Origin: Moheibacter sp035515075
GTDB lineage: Bacteria > Bacteroidota > Bacteroidia > Flavobacteriales > Weeksellaceae
DNA length: 45,580 nt
Direction: 5' to 3'
NCBI GenBank assembly: GCA_035515075.1
Contig: DATJBZ010000016.1
Location: forward strand, 1 to 45,580
The position numbers and the translations under genes were made by a program. Below are positions 25,152-33,828 of the stretch, piece by piece. How positions within the stretch are numbered: the first letter of the stretch is position 1; the number at the start of each line of letters is the position of its first letter. The notes under the pieces were generated by a model that saw only the letters and a list, made by a program, of their open reading frames with translations, made no database searches and was not told where the DNA came from.

Positions 25152-26429
25152 ATGAAAAAAAACACAATATACATCAGCCTTTGCCTCCTGTTTTTTAGCC
25201 ATTTAGGCACAAAAACTTTGGCGCAAACGACAGATTCACTATCGTATTATATCAATGTCGCCGTCCAAAACAATCCAGCAATCAAAGCACAGCAATTTGC
25301 GCAGGAAGCCTTTCTTGAAAAAATTCCTCAAGCAGGTGCTTTTCAAGATCCTGAATTGTCCATTGAAGCCTATACCACACCCATGGATGTTTTGGGGGGA
25401 AGATCTTTGGCCAACTTTGGCGTGATGCAAATGTTTCCTTGGTTTGGTACCAAAAAAGCGGCAAAAACAGAAGCCATTCATCAAGCGAAAGTTCAGGATG
25501 AACAATCCCGTACCTTGGTCAATGAGTTGATTTTACAAGTTAGTTCGCAATGGTATGCACTTTTGCAACTCAAAGAACAATTGAAAAATAACCAAGAAAA
25601 CAAAATACTTTTGGAACAATTGGAACAATTGGCCACGCGAAAATATGCAGTTGGCGCCAATTCTGGTGGCATGTCCGACGTATTGCGCATTCAGTTGGAA
25701 ATTGTAGAATTGGACAACAACATCGAAAGTTTACAATCAAAAATCAAAGCGGAAAAAGCAATTTTCAATGCTTTGTTGAACCGAAATGCGGATGACATTG
25801 TTCATTTGGGAAAGGAAATTCAAGCCATAGATTATTTATTCGATGAGAATGAAATTTTATCTACTATTGAAAAAAACAATCCGCAATTGAACATCATCCA
25901 AGAACAAGGTTTGGCGTATCGCGCAAAAGCTGAAGTGGACCGCAAAAAAAGTTATCCGATGATTGGTGTAGGTTTACAATACATGTTGATTGGAAAAACC
26001 CAACATGAAATGTTTGCAATGGGCAACATGAACGGTGATGATATGATCATGCCGATGGTGACCATGAGTTTACCGATTTTTAGAAAAAAATACCAAGCCA
26101 AACAAAATGAAGCCCAATTGTGGTGGAAATCCAGTGAACAAAATTATCAAAATACGCTGAATACTTTGAAAAGCGAATTTTATGCCCTGAAAAATCAATT
26201 GGATGATGCCCAGAGAATTATCGGTTTGTACGAAAAACAAAGCACCTTGGCGAAAACCACTTATCAATTGATTGTACAAGAATTTACCACTGGAAAAAGC
26301 GATTTGACCAATGTCATTCAAGTGCACCGTCAACTGTTGGATTACCAATTGAAAAAAGCAGAAGCCACGGCCAATTACAATACTTTGGTCGCTTCCATTC
26401 AAAAATTAACTGCAAATAATGCGCAATAA
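25152..26429 (+). CDS. cusC: TolC-family outer membrane efflux protein, CusC/CzcC type
   Basis: 425 residues with a signal peptide ending near TLAQ. Two OEP-type halves are visible as long amphipathic helices: about 25-225 (AVQNNPAIKAQQFAQEA, WYALLQLKEQL, RKYAVGANSGGMSDVLRIQLE) and about 245-420 (NNPQLNIIQEQGLAYRAKAE, QNEAQLWWKSSEQNYQNTL, YQLIVQEFTTGKSDLTNVI). Three copies form the trans-envelope channel for the pump. No lipobox Cys is seen, unlike E. coli CusC, so it is probably not lipidated. It sits between the pump and adaptor genes, the usual Bacteroidota order A-C-B, with spacers of 1 and 11 nt. Confidence 0.9.
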   Translation: MKKNTIYISLCLLFFSHLGTKTLAQTTDSLSYYINVAVQNNPAIKAQQFAQEAFLEKIPQAGAFQDPELSIEAYTTPMDVLGGRSLANFGVMQMFPWFGTKKAAKTEAIHQAKVQDEQSRTLVNELILQVSSQWYALLQLKEQLKNNQENKILLEQLEQLATRKYAVGANSGGMSDVLRIQLEIVELDNNIESLQSKIKAEKAIFNALLNRNADDIVHLGKEIQAIDYLFDENEILSTIEKNNPQLNIIQEQGLAYRAKAEVDRKKSYPMIGVGLQYMLIGKTQHEMFAMGNMNGDDMIMPMVTMSLPIFRKKYQAKQNEAQLWWKSSEQNYQNTLNTLKSEFYALKNQLDDAQRIIGLYEKQSTLAKTTYQLIVQEFTTGKSDLTNVIQVHRQLLDYQLKKAEATANYNTLVASIQKLTANNAQ

Positions 26430-26440
26430 AATTTCAAATC

Positions 26441-27994
26441 ATGAATCAAATAAAAAACAACATATTGAAAAACAACACCGTCAGATACGCTGCCGTTTTA
26501 TTGGCAGGGTTGCTGTTAGGCTGGTTAATTTTTGGTGGCGGAACGAGTGCACACAATCATCACCATGACGAAACAACGGCAGCTCAAGATGAAGTTTGGA
26601 CTTGCTCGATGCATCCACAAATCAAAATGGACAAACCCGGTTTGTGTCCTTTGTGTGCCATGGATTTAATTCCTTTGAAATCTTCGAATAACGGCGATGA
26701 AATGATTGACGATGAAGCCATCCAATTATCCAAAGAAGCGATGGCTTTGGCGAACATTCAAACTTCGATTGTGGGTCATCATGAAGCCATTAAAAATGTA
26801 GAATTATTTGGCGTTTTGCAAGTGGATGAACGATTGCAACATTCGCAAACTTCCCACGTCAATGGTCGAATTGAGAATTTATTCATCAATTTTACCGGCG
26901 AAAAAGTCAAACAAGGACAATTGATTGCTACGATTTATTCACCCGAAGTATTGACTGCGCAGCAAGAATTATTGGAAGCCAAAAAATTAGTCGAATTTCA
27001 ACCTACTTTATTGGAAGCGGCCAAAGAGAAATTGCGTTTGTGGAAAATTTCTGATGCGCAAATTAACCAAGTTTTAACTTCAGGAAAAGTTTCTGCCAAT
27101 GTAAACATTTATGCCAATGCCAGCGGCGTTGTTTTGGCCAAAAATGTCAACAAAGGAGATTACATCACCCAAGGAATGGTCTTGTACAACATTTCCAATT
27201 TATCCAAATTGTGGGCGATTTTTGATGCGTACGAAAAAGATTTGCCCTTCTTAAAAGTGGGTGATGCGATCGAATATACTTTACAAAGCGTACCAGGAAA
27301 GGTGTACAAAGGAAAAATTAACTTCATCAATCCCATTTTGGATCCCACCACAAGAACGGCCAAAGTTCGGGTAGAAATCAACAACAACGATGGTCAACTC
27401 AAACCAGAAATGTATGCGACGGCCAAAGTGATTTCTCCTTTGGTGGATTTCTCCAAAGAAATGGTCATCCCCAAATCCGCCGTTTTGTGGACAGGAAAAC
27501 GTTCGGTGGTTTATGTCAAATTACCGAATACCAACACCGCAGCCTTTCGGTTGAGAGACATCGTTTTGGGTCCCTCTTTGGGGGATCAATATGTCGTCCT
27601 ATCAGGATTGGAAAATGGAGAAGAAATTGTGACCCATGGCGCTTTTACGGTGGACGCCAGCGCGCAGTTGGAAGGAAAAACCAGCATGATGAACAATGAC
27701 AATGCGCCACACGAGTATGATCCAGCAGACAAAGTTCATGCGATGTTCCAAGTTTCAGGCAATTGTTCGATGTGTCAAAGTAGAATTGAAAAAGCAGCCA
27801 AAAGCGTCAAAGGTGTGATTTCGGCCAAATGGGAGGTCGATACGAAAATTTTGCATTTGGACTTTGATCAAAAAGCAACGTCTAAAAATGAAATCAGCAA
27901 AGCTGTCGCCCAATCTGGACACGATACCGAGTTCGACAAAGCACCACAAGCGGTCTATGATGATTTGCCAGGATGTTGTTTGTATTCGAGGTGA
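26441..27994 (+). CDS. cusB: CusB-type periplasmic adaptor with N-terminal HMBD and C-terminal HMA domain
   Basis: 517 residues. An N-terminal membrane anchor (about 15-33) is followed by a His cluster (HNHHHDE) and a heavy-metal-binding domain WTCSMHPQIKMDKPGLCPLC (53-72). Then come the adaptor domains: barrel-sandwich and hairpin (about 120-250, with LFINFTGEKVKQGQLIATIY), beta-barrel (about 250-345, with LDPTTRTAKVRVEI) and membrane-proximal part (about 350-420). A linker leads to a C-terminal HMA ferredoxin-like domain (about 430-500) with GNCSMCQSRIE, Cys442 and Cys445 matching the CxxC Cu(I) site, and a tail LPGCCLY. It bridges the RND pump and the channel and probably hands metal to the pump. 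Metal sites at both ends are unusual compared with E. coli CusB. Confidence 0.93.
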   Translation: MNQIKNNILKNNTVRYAAVLLAGLLLGWLIFGGGTSAHNHHHDETTAAQDEVWTCSMHPQIKMDKPGLCPLCAMDLIPLKSSNNGDEMIDDEAIQLSKEAMALANIQTSIVGHHEAIKNVELFGVLQVDERLQHSQTSHVNGRIENLFINFTGEKVKQGQLIATIYSPEVLTAQQELLEAKKLVEFQPTLLEAAKEKLRLWKISDAQINQVLTSGKVSANVNIYANASGVVLAKNVNKGDYITQGMVLYNISNLSKLWAIFDAYEKDLPFLKVGDAIEYTLQSVPGKVYKGKINFINPILDPTTRTAKVRVEINNNDGQLKPEMYATAKVISPLVDFSKEMVIPKSAVLWTGKRSVVYVKLPNTNTAAFRLRDIVLGPSLGDQYVVLSGLENGEEIVTHGAFTVDASAQLEGKTSMMNNDNAPHEYDPADKVHAMFQVSGNCSMCQSRIEKAAKSVKGVISAKWEVDTKILHLDFDQKATSKNEISKAVAQSGHDTEFDKAPQAVYDDLPGCCLYSR

Positions 27995-28060
27995 GCAAGT
28001 AATTGAAATTGATGATCCATTCATGATAGAAATTCTTCACTTCTAAAAACATCTCCCCTA

Positions 28061-28090
28061 AATCCCCTCTTCAAAGAGGGGATTTTTTTT
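28061..28090 (+). terminator. Terminator of the Cus locus
   Basis: Perfect 11-bp stem AATCCCCTCTT (28061-28071) and AAGAGGGGATT (28074-28084) with a short loop, then a T run to 28090. It lies 67 nt after the cusB stop. Confidence 0.85.
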
Positions 28091-28117
28091 ATTCCTCCCA
28101 ATAGTCAACAATATGCT

Positions 28118-28125
28118 TATTTTTG
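28118..28125 (+). promoter_or_regulatory. -7 box 4 nt before the FemAB-like gene
   Basis: TATTTTTG matches TAnnTTTG. Only CAAA separates it from the ATG at 28130, so the predicted mRNA is leaderless. The -33 element is weak. Confidence 0.45.
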
Positions 28126-28129
28126 CAAA

Positions 28130-29026
28130 ATGTGGACCATTCAAAAAGTCAAGCGAAAAAACCTGAACGTAGAAAAATATACCCAAGCCATTGATGAAGC
28201 CTTGAATTACAGAGTGTATGCAGAAGTATGGTATTTGGATTTATTGACCAAAAACCAATGGGAATGTTGGATATATGGGGATTATGAAGTCGTCATGCCG
28301 ATTCCCTTGCAATACAAATTCGGCATAAAGTTCGTGTTGCAACCGATTTATTGCCAACAATTGGGTGTTTTTTACAAACAAGAGATTTCGGATGAATTGT
28401 TCCAAGCCTTTGAAAAAAAACTGCACCAATACCGCGTCCGCGCCTACCATTTCAACGAAGAAAATACCGAGCGTTACCAACCGAAAGGAGAGAAAAAAGT
28501 CAATTATTTATTGGATTTAAATCTTCCGTACGAGCAGATATTTGAAAATTATTCCAAAGGAAGAAGGAAAGACATCAGAAAATCAGAACGTTTGGGAGTG
28601 CAAGTGCGTTCAACCCAAGATTTAAAAAACCACAAAGAGTTGTTCCAACAATATTATGCCCATTTAGAAAAATATGGTAAAAAGAAGTTTAAAGGAAATT
28701 ATTCTAATACATTAATCAAAAAAGGAGCTCTTAAAATATTTGATCTTTTTGATAAGGAAAACAATTTGCTTGCTTCACAAATGTTTCTCATTTCTAAACG
28801 GCGAAAAATTTGTTTAGGTTTTGTCAGAAACAAACACATAGAACAACACAACGCCTCTGCATTTGCCAAAGATCACTTGATTCGAGTGTTGGCTGGACAA
28901 AATGATTACATAGATTTTGAAGGTTCCATGCATCCAACCATTGCCAAATTCATGGAAGGATTTGGTCCAATGAAAAAACACTATACACATTACAGTAATT
29001 TCAGTTCGATCAAAGATTTTTTTTAA
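28130..29026 (+). CDS. FemAB/GNAT-like acyltransferase (BioF2-like)
   Basis: 298 residues, no signal peptide. The fold pattern is that of FemAB-like double-GNAT proteins: an N-terminal half with WYLDLL and YEVVMPIPLQYKFG, a central DLNLPYEQIFENYSKGRRKD with IRKSERLGVQV (about 130-158), and a C-terminal half with LASQMFLISKRRKICLGFV and DFEGSMHPTIAKFMEGFGP (about 260-280). This last segment matches the motif of BioF2-like acetyltransferases found in cell-wall and exopolysaccharide loci. The acceptor is unknown. It heads a run of surface-polymer genes. GC content drops in its second half (about 20% at 28681-28740 against 37% at 28141-28200). Confidence 0.8.
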   Translation: MWTIQKVKRKNLNVEKYTQAIDEALNYRVYAEVWYLDLLTKNQWECWIYGDYEVVMPIPLQYKFGIKFVLQPIYCQQLGVFYKQEISDELFQAFEKKLHQYRVRAYHFNEENTERYQPKGEKKVNYLLDLNLPYEQIFENYSKGRRKDIRKSERLGVQVRSTQDLKNHKELFQQYYAHLEKYGKKKFKGNYSNTLIKKGALKIFDLFDKENNLLASQMFLISKRRKICLGFVRNKHIEQHNASAFAKDHLIRVLAGQNDYIDFEGSMHPTIAKFMEGFGPMKKHYTHYSNFSSIKDFF

Positions 29027-29101
29027 TCCCATGACAGTCTTCATTTTTAACCAAACTCCACACGTATAATTTTAATTAGCTTTGTTCCATAAACTTTCAA
29101 T

Positions 29102-30202
29102 ATGCCCATGCTTGAAATCCGTAAAATAAAATGCTTTGAATTGAATGCCTTTTATGAAGAAGTTAAAAACAATCCGATTCTTCCGATTTCAATGAAAAGA
29201 ATTCTTTCATATCAAAACAATCCCAAACGAAATGAAACACTTCCAGTCCTTTATTTGGGCTACATTGGAAACAATTTGGTCACTTACAGAAGCGTTTTGC
29301 AAGATCAATTTCAAACCCAATCGGATGAAAAAGTCTCTTGTGTTTGGCTGAGCGGTTCTTGGACAGCTATTAATTTTAGAAAAAAGGGCTACTCAAGAAT
29401 TTTATTGGATGAAATCAGCAAAGATTACAAAGGCTACATCATGAACTCCAATTATGGCAGTCATTCATTTTCATTGTTTTCAAAAAGAACAGATTTGGTG
29501 AATTATCGTTTTTTAGAGGGCTATCGATTTTATTATCGATTTTCTTTGGCGGAAATTCTTCCTTCTAAATCAACTTTTTTTAAGAAAATACGACCATTTC
29601 TGAAAGGTACAGATCAAATTGGTAATCTCATTTTTGATTCTCGTTTTATTTTCTATTCAAAAAAGAAAATTGCTGATATAGAAATTGCAAAATTTGACCA
29701 AGAACTAGCGAATTTTATTTCCAATCACAACAAAAACTCTTTGTTCAAAAGAAACACCGAAGATTTTCAATGGATTTTTGATTTTCCTTGGGTCATTCAA
29801 AGTGCAAAAGACGGAGGATTTGACAAAAAATATTATTTCACCACTTCAGCAAAAAGATTTCAAAAAAAGGCATTTGTTCTTCGAAAAAACAATGAAATCA
29901 AAGGTTTTTTGTTGTATTCGATTAAAAATGAACAAATGAATGTCCATTATATTTTTTGCGATTCCCAACGAGAAAGCGCCGACTTTTCTCAATTCATTTG
30001 GACAATTATTCGATCAGAAAAAATCAGCAGTTTGGTGATGACCGATAAAAGATTGATTGATTGGATGCAAAAAAAAGGCGGATACATTTTTTCAAAAACT
30101 TGGAACAAAGGCTATTTTGCAGGAAAAGAACTTTTGAAAAGTTTTCCTGAAATTCAGAACAATGATATTTATATGGGCGATGGCGACACAATTTTCACAT
30201 AA
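29102..30202 (+). CDS. GNAT-like N-acyltransferase of the surface cluster
   Basis: 366 residues, no signal peptide or membrane segment. Around residues 80-105, VWLSGSWTAINFRKKGYSRIL resembles the acetyl-CoA-binding strand-loop-helix of GNAT enzymes, with RKKGYSR in place of the usual Q/RxxGxG/A. The C-terminal half has a second acyltransferase-like region and ends NDIYMGDGDTIFT, a type of ending I associate with Bacteroidota GNAT proteins in polysaccharide clusters. The last base of its stop codon is the first base of the next ATG, so translation is coupled to the deacetylase. The -7 box TAGCTTTG (29077-29084) lies 17 nt upstream. Sampled GC is about 23-32%, lower than the flanks. Substrate unknown. 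Confidence 0.68.
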   Translation: MPMLEIRKIKCFELNAFYEEVKNNPILPISMKRILSYQNNPKRNETLPVLYLGYIGNNLVTYRSVLQDQFQTQSDEKVSCVWLSGSWTAINFRKKGYSRILLDEISKDYKGYIMNSNYGSHSFSLFSKRTDLVNYRFLEGYRFYYRFSLAEILPSKSTFFKKIRPFLKGTDQIGNLIFDSRFIFYSKKKIADIEIAKFDQELANFISNHNKNSLFKRNTEDFQWIFDFPWVIQSAKDGGFDKKYYFTTSAKRFQKKAFVLRKNNEIKGFLLYSIKNEQMNVHYIFCDSQRESADFSQFIWTIIRSEKISSLVMTDKRLIDWMQKKGGYIFSKTWNKGYFAGKELLKSFPEIQNNDIYMGDGDTIFT

Positions 30203-31128
30203 TGAATAAAGTACTTTTTCATATCTCTGACCTTATTGGAAAAAAAATCATTTTCCCATTTTATCATTTGGTTTCAGATGAGGAATGCCCGCACATTCGG
30301 CATTTGTATCCAGTTAAAACCATTCAGAAATTTGAAGAAGAATTGGATTTTTTCCAAAGAAATTACCAATCGATTGATTTAGAAGAAATTCTTCAACACC
30401 TACAAAACAATACTGCACCCAAAAAGCCTTCTTTTTTTCTGAGTTTTGATGATGGTTTGAAAGAATGTCATTCGGTCATTGCGCCCATTTTAAAAAAACG
30501 AAATTTATCCGCAGCATTTTTTATCAATACTGGTTTTGTGGACAATCAAGCTTTATTTTTTCGATATAAAATCAGTTTATTGATCGATCATTTAGAAAAA
30601 TCAAATGTTAATTTCTCAAAACAAGACTGGTTGGAAATGACTCATGCTGATACTGAAAAGATTAATCTGTTCGCCAAAGACCTTCAAGTCGATTTCAAAC
30701 AATTTTTAAAAGAACAACAACCTTATATGAATTGGTCTGAAATTGAAGATTTAAAAAATCAAGGTTTTCACATTGGCGCGCATTCTATCGATCATCCTTT
30801 GTATGCGAATATTTCATTGGAAGAGCAAATTCGCCAAACTCAAGAAAGCATGGAAGAAATACAAAGTCGATTAATTTTAAACAGTCGGATTTTCTCTTTT
30901 CCATTTACAGATGATGGTGTTTCAACCGAATTGTTCAAAGAGATTTTTGAGCAGAAAATTGTCGATCTAAGCTTTGGGACTGCGGGTATCAAAGATGATG
31001 AGTTTCAAAATAATTTACAGCGATTACCGATGGATAATTGTTTAAATTCCGTTGAATCCTTTGTATTCAAAAATCAAATGATGTATGTTTTGAAAAAGAT
31101 CATTGGGAAACATCAAGTTCAGCATTGA
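30202..31128 (+). CDS. Polysaccharide deacetylase family protein (NodB fold)
   Basis: 308 residues. NodB-fold enzymes remove N- or O-acetyl groups from sugars using a metal. Motif 1, SFDDG, is at 81-85 (Asp83 likely base, Asp84 metal ligand) and motif 2, HSIDH, supplies His194 and His198 as the other metal ligands. The usual Arg-containing motif 3 is replaced by a FSFPFTDDG stretch near 236, so the exact chemistry may differ. No signal peptide is evident, suggesting a cytoplasmic role on a precursor. It overlaps the GNAT-like gene by 1 nt at its start, and its end overlaps the convergent acyltransferase gene by 10 nt with no terminator between. The family assignment is firm; the substrate is not. 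Confidence 0.85.
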   Translation: MNKVLFHISDLIGKKIIFPFYHLVSDEECPHIRHLYPVKTIQKFEEELDFFQRNYQSIDLEEILQHLQNNTAPKKPSFFLSFDDGLKECHSVIAPILKKRNLSAAFFINTGFVDNQALFFRYKISLLIDHLEKSNVNFSKQDWLEMTHADTEKINLFAKDLQVDFKQFLKEQQPYMNWSEIEDLKNQGFHIGAHSIDHPLYANISLEEQIRQTQESMEEIQSRLILNSRIFSFPFTDDGVSTELFKEIFEQKIVDLSFGTAGIKDDEFQNNLQRLPMDNCLNSVESFVFKNQMMYVLKKIIGKHQVQH

Positions 31129-31748
31129 AAATAATCCCAATACTTTTCAGGAATGGCTCGATTGAAATCTTTCAGTTGAAGCGAATTGCTGTAAGATGCT
31201 TTGGATTTAACGACTTTGCACGGATTGCCCACAGCAACCGAATTGGAAGGAATGTCCTTGGTCACCACTGAGCCTGCGCCTATCACGACATTGTCGCCAA
31301 TTTGAACGCCTGGCAAAACAACTGCATTGGCATAAATGAACACATTGTTGCCAATCCGAATCGGTTTTGAAACATCGTGTTTTGCATGGTTTTCTTGGTT
31401 GTGATTGGCTGAAATAATTTTACAACCTGGACTGATGCCTACATTGTTTCCGAAAATGATGCCATTTTTGGCTTGAATGTACACACCAATGTTGTCACCA
31501 GGATCGCACAAAACTCCTTTTTGAATGTTTTGCGGACTGCGCACTTTGGAAGTAAAATGCACAGGCCAAGGCACATTTCGATTGAATCCCACTATTTTTT
31601 GCGGAATGATGTAAGCAAAGAAAATGTGAGAATACGTTAGGTAATTGTATTTTGGCCGAAAATATTGAGGAAACAACCAATGGGTCAACCATCCAAAAAG
31701 AAAAAAATCTAACTTTCTTTTCCAAGAAACTTTCGCTGAATCTTTCAT
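31119..31748 (-). CDS. Left-handed beta-helix (hexapeptide) acyltransferase
   Basis: 209 residues. From about residue 70 it has hexapeptide repeats ([LIV]-G-x4) such as IGVYIQAKNGIIFGNNVGIS, IGNNVFIYANAVVLPGVQIG and DNVVIGAGSVVTKDIP, and the terminal VAVGNPCKVV of the WbbJ/serine-acetyltransferase-like group. A His-rich loop (ISANHNQENHAKHD, about 113-126) contains the probable catalytic His. The N-terminal 60 residues are hydrophobic-aromatic and may contact the membrane. It probably O-acetylates a sugar of a surface polymer. Its ATG overlaps the stop of the flippase gene (ATGA, 4 nt), so the two are translationally coupled. Confidence 0.87.
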   Translation of the reverse strand: MKDSAKVSWKRKLDFFLFGWLTHWLFPQYFRPKYNYLTYSHIFFAYIIPQKIVGFNRNVPWPVHFTSKVRSPQNIQKGVLCDPGDNIGVYIQAKNGIIFGNNVGISPGCKIISANHNQENHAKHDVSKPIRIGNNVFIYANAVVLPGVQIGDNVVIGAGSVVTKDIPSNSVAVGNPCKVVKSKASYSNSLQLKDFNRAIPEKYWDYFQC

Positions 31749-32995
31749 TTTTTGCGCAAATTAATTAAAACCAAACTTAACAAAACCAAATAACCTGTAC
31801 CCGATAAAATTGAAAACAACCAAATGCAATGCAAAAAGTCGTTTTTCATGACGCCAAAATACAAAGAAATGAAATTGACCAACAACAAATAAATGTTGAA
31901 AATCAGCGAATAATGATTTTTGTCAATGACCATGACAATCGGCGAAATGGGATTCATCGCACTTCTTGCCAAAATCCAAAAAGACAAAGCCAAAATGTAC
32001 AAGGACAAATCCGCCCAACTGTCATTCAAAAATAAGTTCAACAAATAAATTCCCAAAGTATTCATGAACAACACAAAAACCAACATGATCAACACATTGG
32101 GCAAAATCACTTTTTGGGTCAAACGGTACAAATCCGCTCGATTCTCTGCGCCAACTGCAACAGCTTTTTGAAAGTAAACCCGAGAAACTGAACCCGACAA
32201 CAACATCAAAGGAACCGATAGAATCGTGAAAGCCATGCTGTAAATTCCAACTTCGGCCTGAGAAAAATAAATGATGACCAAAATCGGCAAGATGTTGTTC
32301 GCAATTCCATTGATCGCATCCGATGGAAAAGTATATTGTACAATTCTTTTGTGCGCAAGAACACTTTGTTTGAATAAAGGCACATCAACGGTTTGGATCC
32401 GTCCTTTGGTCACTCTTGCATTGTAAATGAATGAAGCGGTCAAACCGACCAACCAACCATAAATCAATCCAGCTTCTGTCCAGCCCAAAAAGTAAAAAAC
32501 CATTTGAAACACCACTGAAAATAATGCTGCAATGACAAAAGAAGTCGAGATTTGGTTGAACAATTTGTATTTGGTGAACAAATTATTTTGGGTCAAATTC
32601 CAAGCGGTCAACAACGCTCCAAAACCAGTTAAAATCAAAATAGACACTGGCAATCGAAAATCTACTAACTGCCATTGGTTCAAAATCACCATGCCCAAAA
32701 CCATCAAAAAAGTCAATACAAAAGAAATGACCAAAATCCCACTGAACAAATTCCGGATTTCTTTGCTGCCTTTTTGTAAAACCATGATGCTGTCCAAACG
32801 CATGGTCGATAAAATCGGTAAAATCATGACATAACTCAAAAACACTTTATACACGCCATAATTCGCTGGACCATAATAATTTGCCAAAACGAAACCACCC
32901 AAAGTCGCAATCATTTTAGCAATCGTATTGCCCGCCAACAAAGAAAGTACGCCTTTGAAGTTTTTGGTTTTGAATTGATGACGGTTTTTAAACAA
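31745..32995 (-). CDS. Wzx-like polysaccharide flippase (MATE/MOP superfamily)
   Basis: About 416 residues from the chosen start. It is almost entirely hydrophobic, with around twelve predicted helices, and begins with the family-typical LSLLAGNTIAKMIATLGG then ANYYGPANYGVY. It moves lipid-linked oligosaccharide units across the inner membrane. There is no ATG before residue 28 of this version. Possible starts are TTG at 33016 or TTG at 32995; I chose 32995 because a -7-like box TAGTTTTG (33021-33014) overlaps the earlier one. No glycosyltransferase or polymerase gene is next to it, so its repeat unit is made elsewhere. It is the first gene of a minus-strand pair with the acyltransferase. Confidence 0.85.
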   Translation of the reverse strand: MFKNRHQFKTKNFKGVLSLLAGNTIAKMIATLGGFVLANYYGPANYGVYKVFLSYVMILPILSTMRLDSIMVLQKGSKEIRNLFSGILVISFVLTFLMVLGMVILNQWQLVDFRLPVSILILTGFGALLTAWNLTQNNLFTKYKLFNQISTSFVIAALFSVVFQMVFYFLGWTEAGLIYGWLVGLTASFIYNARVTKGRIQTVDVPLFKQSVLAHKRIVQYTFPSDAINGIANNILPILVIIYFSQAEVGIYSMAFTILSVPLMLLSGSVSRVYFQKAVAVGAENRADLYRLTQKVILPNVLIMLVFVLFMNTLGIYLLNLFLNDSWADLSLYILALSFWILARSAMNPISPIVMVIDKNHYSLIFNIYLLLVNFISLYFGVMKNDFLHCIWLFSILSGTGYLVLLSLVLINLRKK

Positions 32996-33114
32996 TGGAT
33001 TGAAGTTAAGCCACAAAACTAATTAGAATTTAACAAATAATGAATGTTCATCCATAAATCTGCGCAATATTTTCATTTAACAATTCGTTCCACCAAGATG
33101 TAGGATAGTTTGCT

Positions 33115-33122
33115 TATTTTTG
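33115..33122 (+). promoter_or_regulatory. -7 box 7 nt before the YjjG-type gene
   Basis: TATTTTTG matches TAnnTTTG; 7 nt separate it from the ATG at 33130. The -33 element is not clear. Confidence 0.45.
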
Positions 33123-33129
33123 CCCGCTT

Positions 33130-33828
33130 ATGGAAAACATCAAACATATTTTTTTCGATCTGGACAATACGCTGTGGGACTACAGAAAAAATGCGGAGTT
33201 CACTTTAAAGAAATTATTCAAAGATTTTGAAGTGGAAGAAAAATACGGCATTTCTTTTCAAGCATTTTATGCCGCCTACTACGAAATCAACGATTTGTTG
33301 TGGAAAGGTTTCAGTGCAGGAACGGTGAGCCGTGAAGAAATTCACCAAAGAAGATTTACAGAAACCTTAGCAAAACTCAACATTGACGACATTGACTTGG
33401 GCTTGGCGATAGAAAAACGCTTCATGAATGAAGTCGCCGAAAGCGATTATTTGGTCGATGGCACCGAGGAAATTCTGCATTATCTGAAAGGAAAGTACCG
33501 TTTGCATATTTTGTCCAATGGATTCAAAGCGATTACCCACCAAAAAATCAACAATTGCATGATCAAAGATTTCGTGGAAACCATCACGACGTCTGAAGAT
33601 GCCGGCATCGCAAAACCCCATCCTACCGCGTTTCAAACCGCAATCAACCAATCCGATGCACGCGCTGACAATTCCTTGTACATCGGTGACGACTGGATTG
33701 CTGACATGGTGGGCGCCACAGGTTTTGGCATGCAAGCGATTTATTTCAATCCATTGAACGAAACCCATCCTTGGATCGATGAAGTTCCTGTGATTGATCA
33801 ATTGATCGAATTGAAAGAATATTTGTAA
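33130..33828 (+). CDS. yjjG: YjjG-type HAD pyrimidine 5'-nucleotidase
   Basis: 232 residues, the normal length. HAD hydrolase motifs: I, FFDLDNTLWDY (about 8-18) with the nucleophile Asp10 and Asp12; II, HILSNGF (about 130-136); III, the Lys in AGIAKPHP (about 158-165); IV, YIGDDWIADM (about 182-191). YjjG removes phosphate from non-canonical pyrimidine nucleotides, protecting DNA from modified bases; the subfamily is inferred from cap length and the DNTLWDY and GDDWIADM sequences. Its stop codon directly abuts the stop of the rhomboid gene on the other strand, with no nucleotide between. Confidence 0.88.
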   Translation: MENIKHIFFDLDNTLWDYRKNAEFTLKKLFKDFEVEEKYGISFQAFYAAYYEINDLLWKGFSAGTVSREEIHQRRFTETLAKLNIDDIDLGLAIEKRFMNEVAESDYLVDGTEEILHYLKGKYRLHILSNGFKAITHQKINNCMIKDFVETITTSEDAGIAKPHPTAFQTAINQSDARADNSLYIGDDWIADMVGATGFGMQAIYFNPLNETHPWIDEVPVIDQLIELKEYL

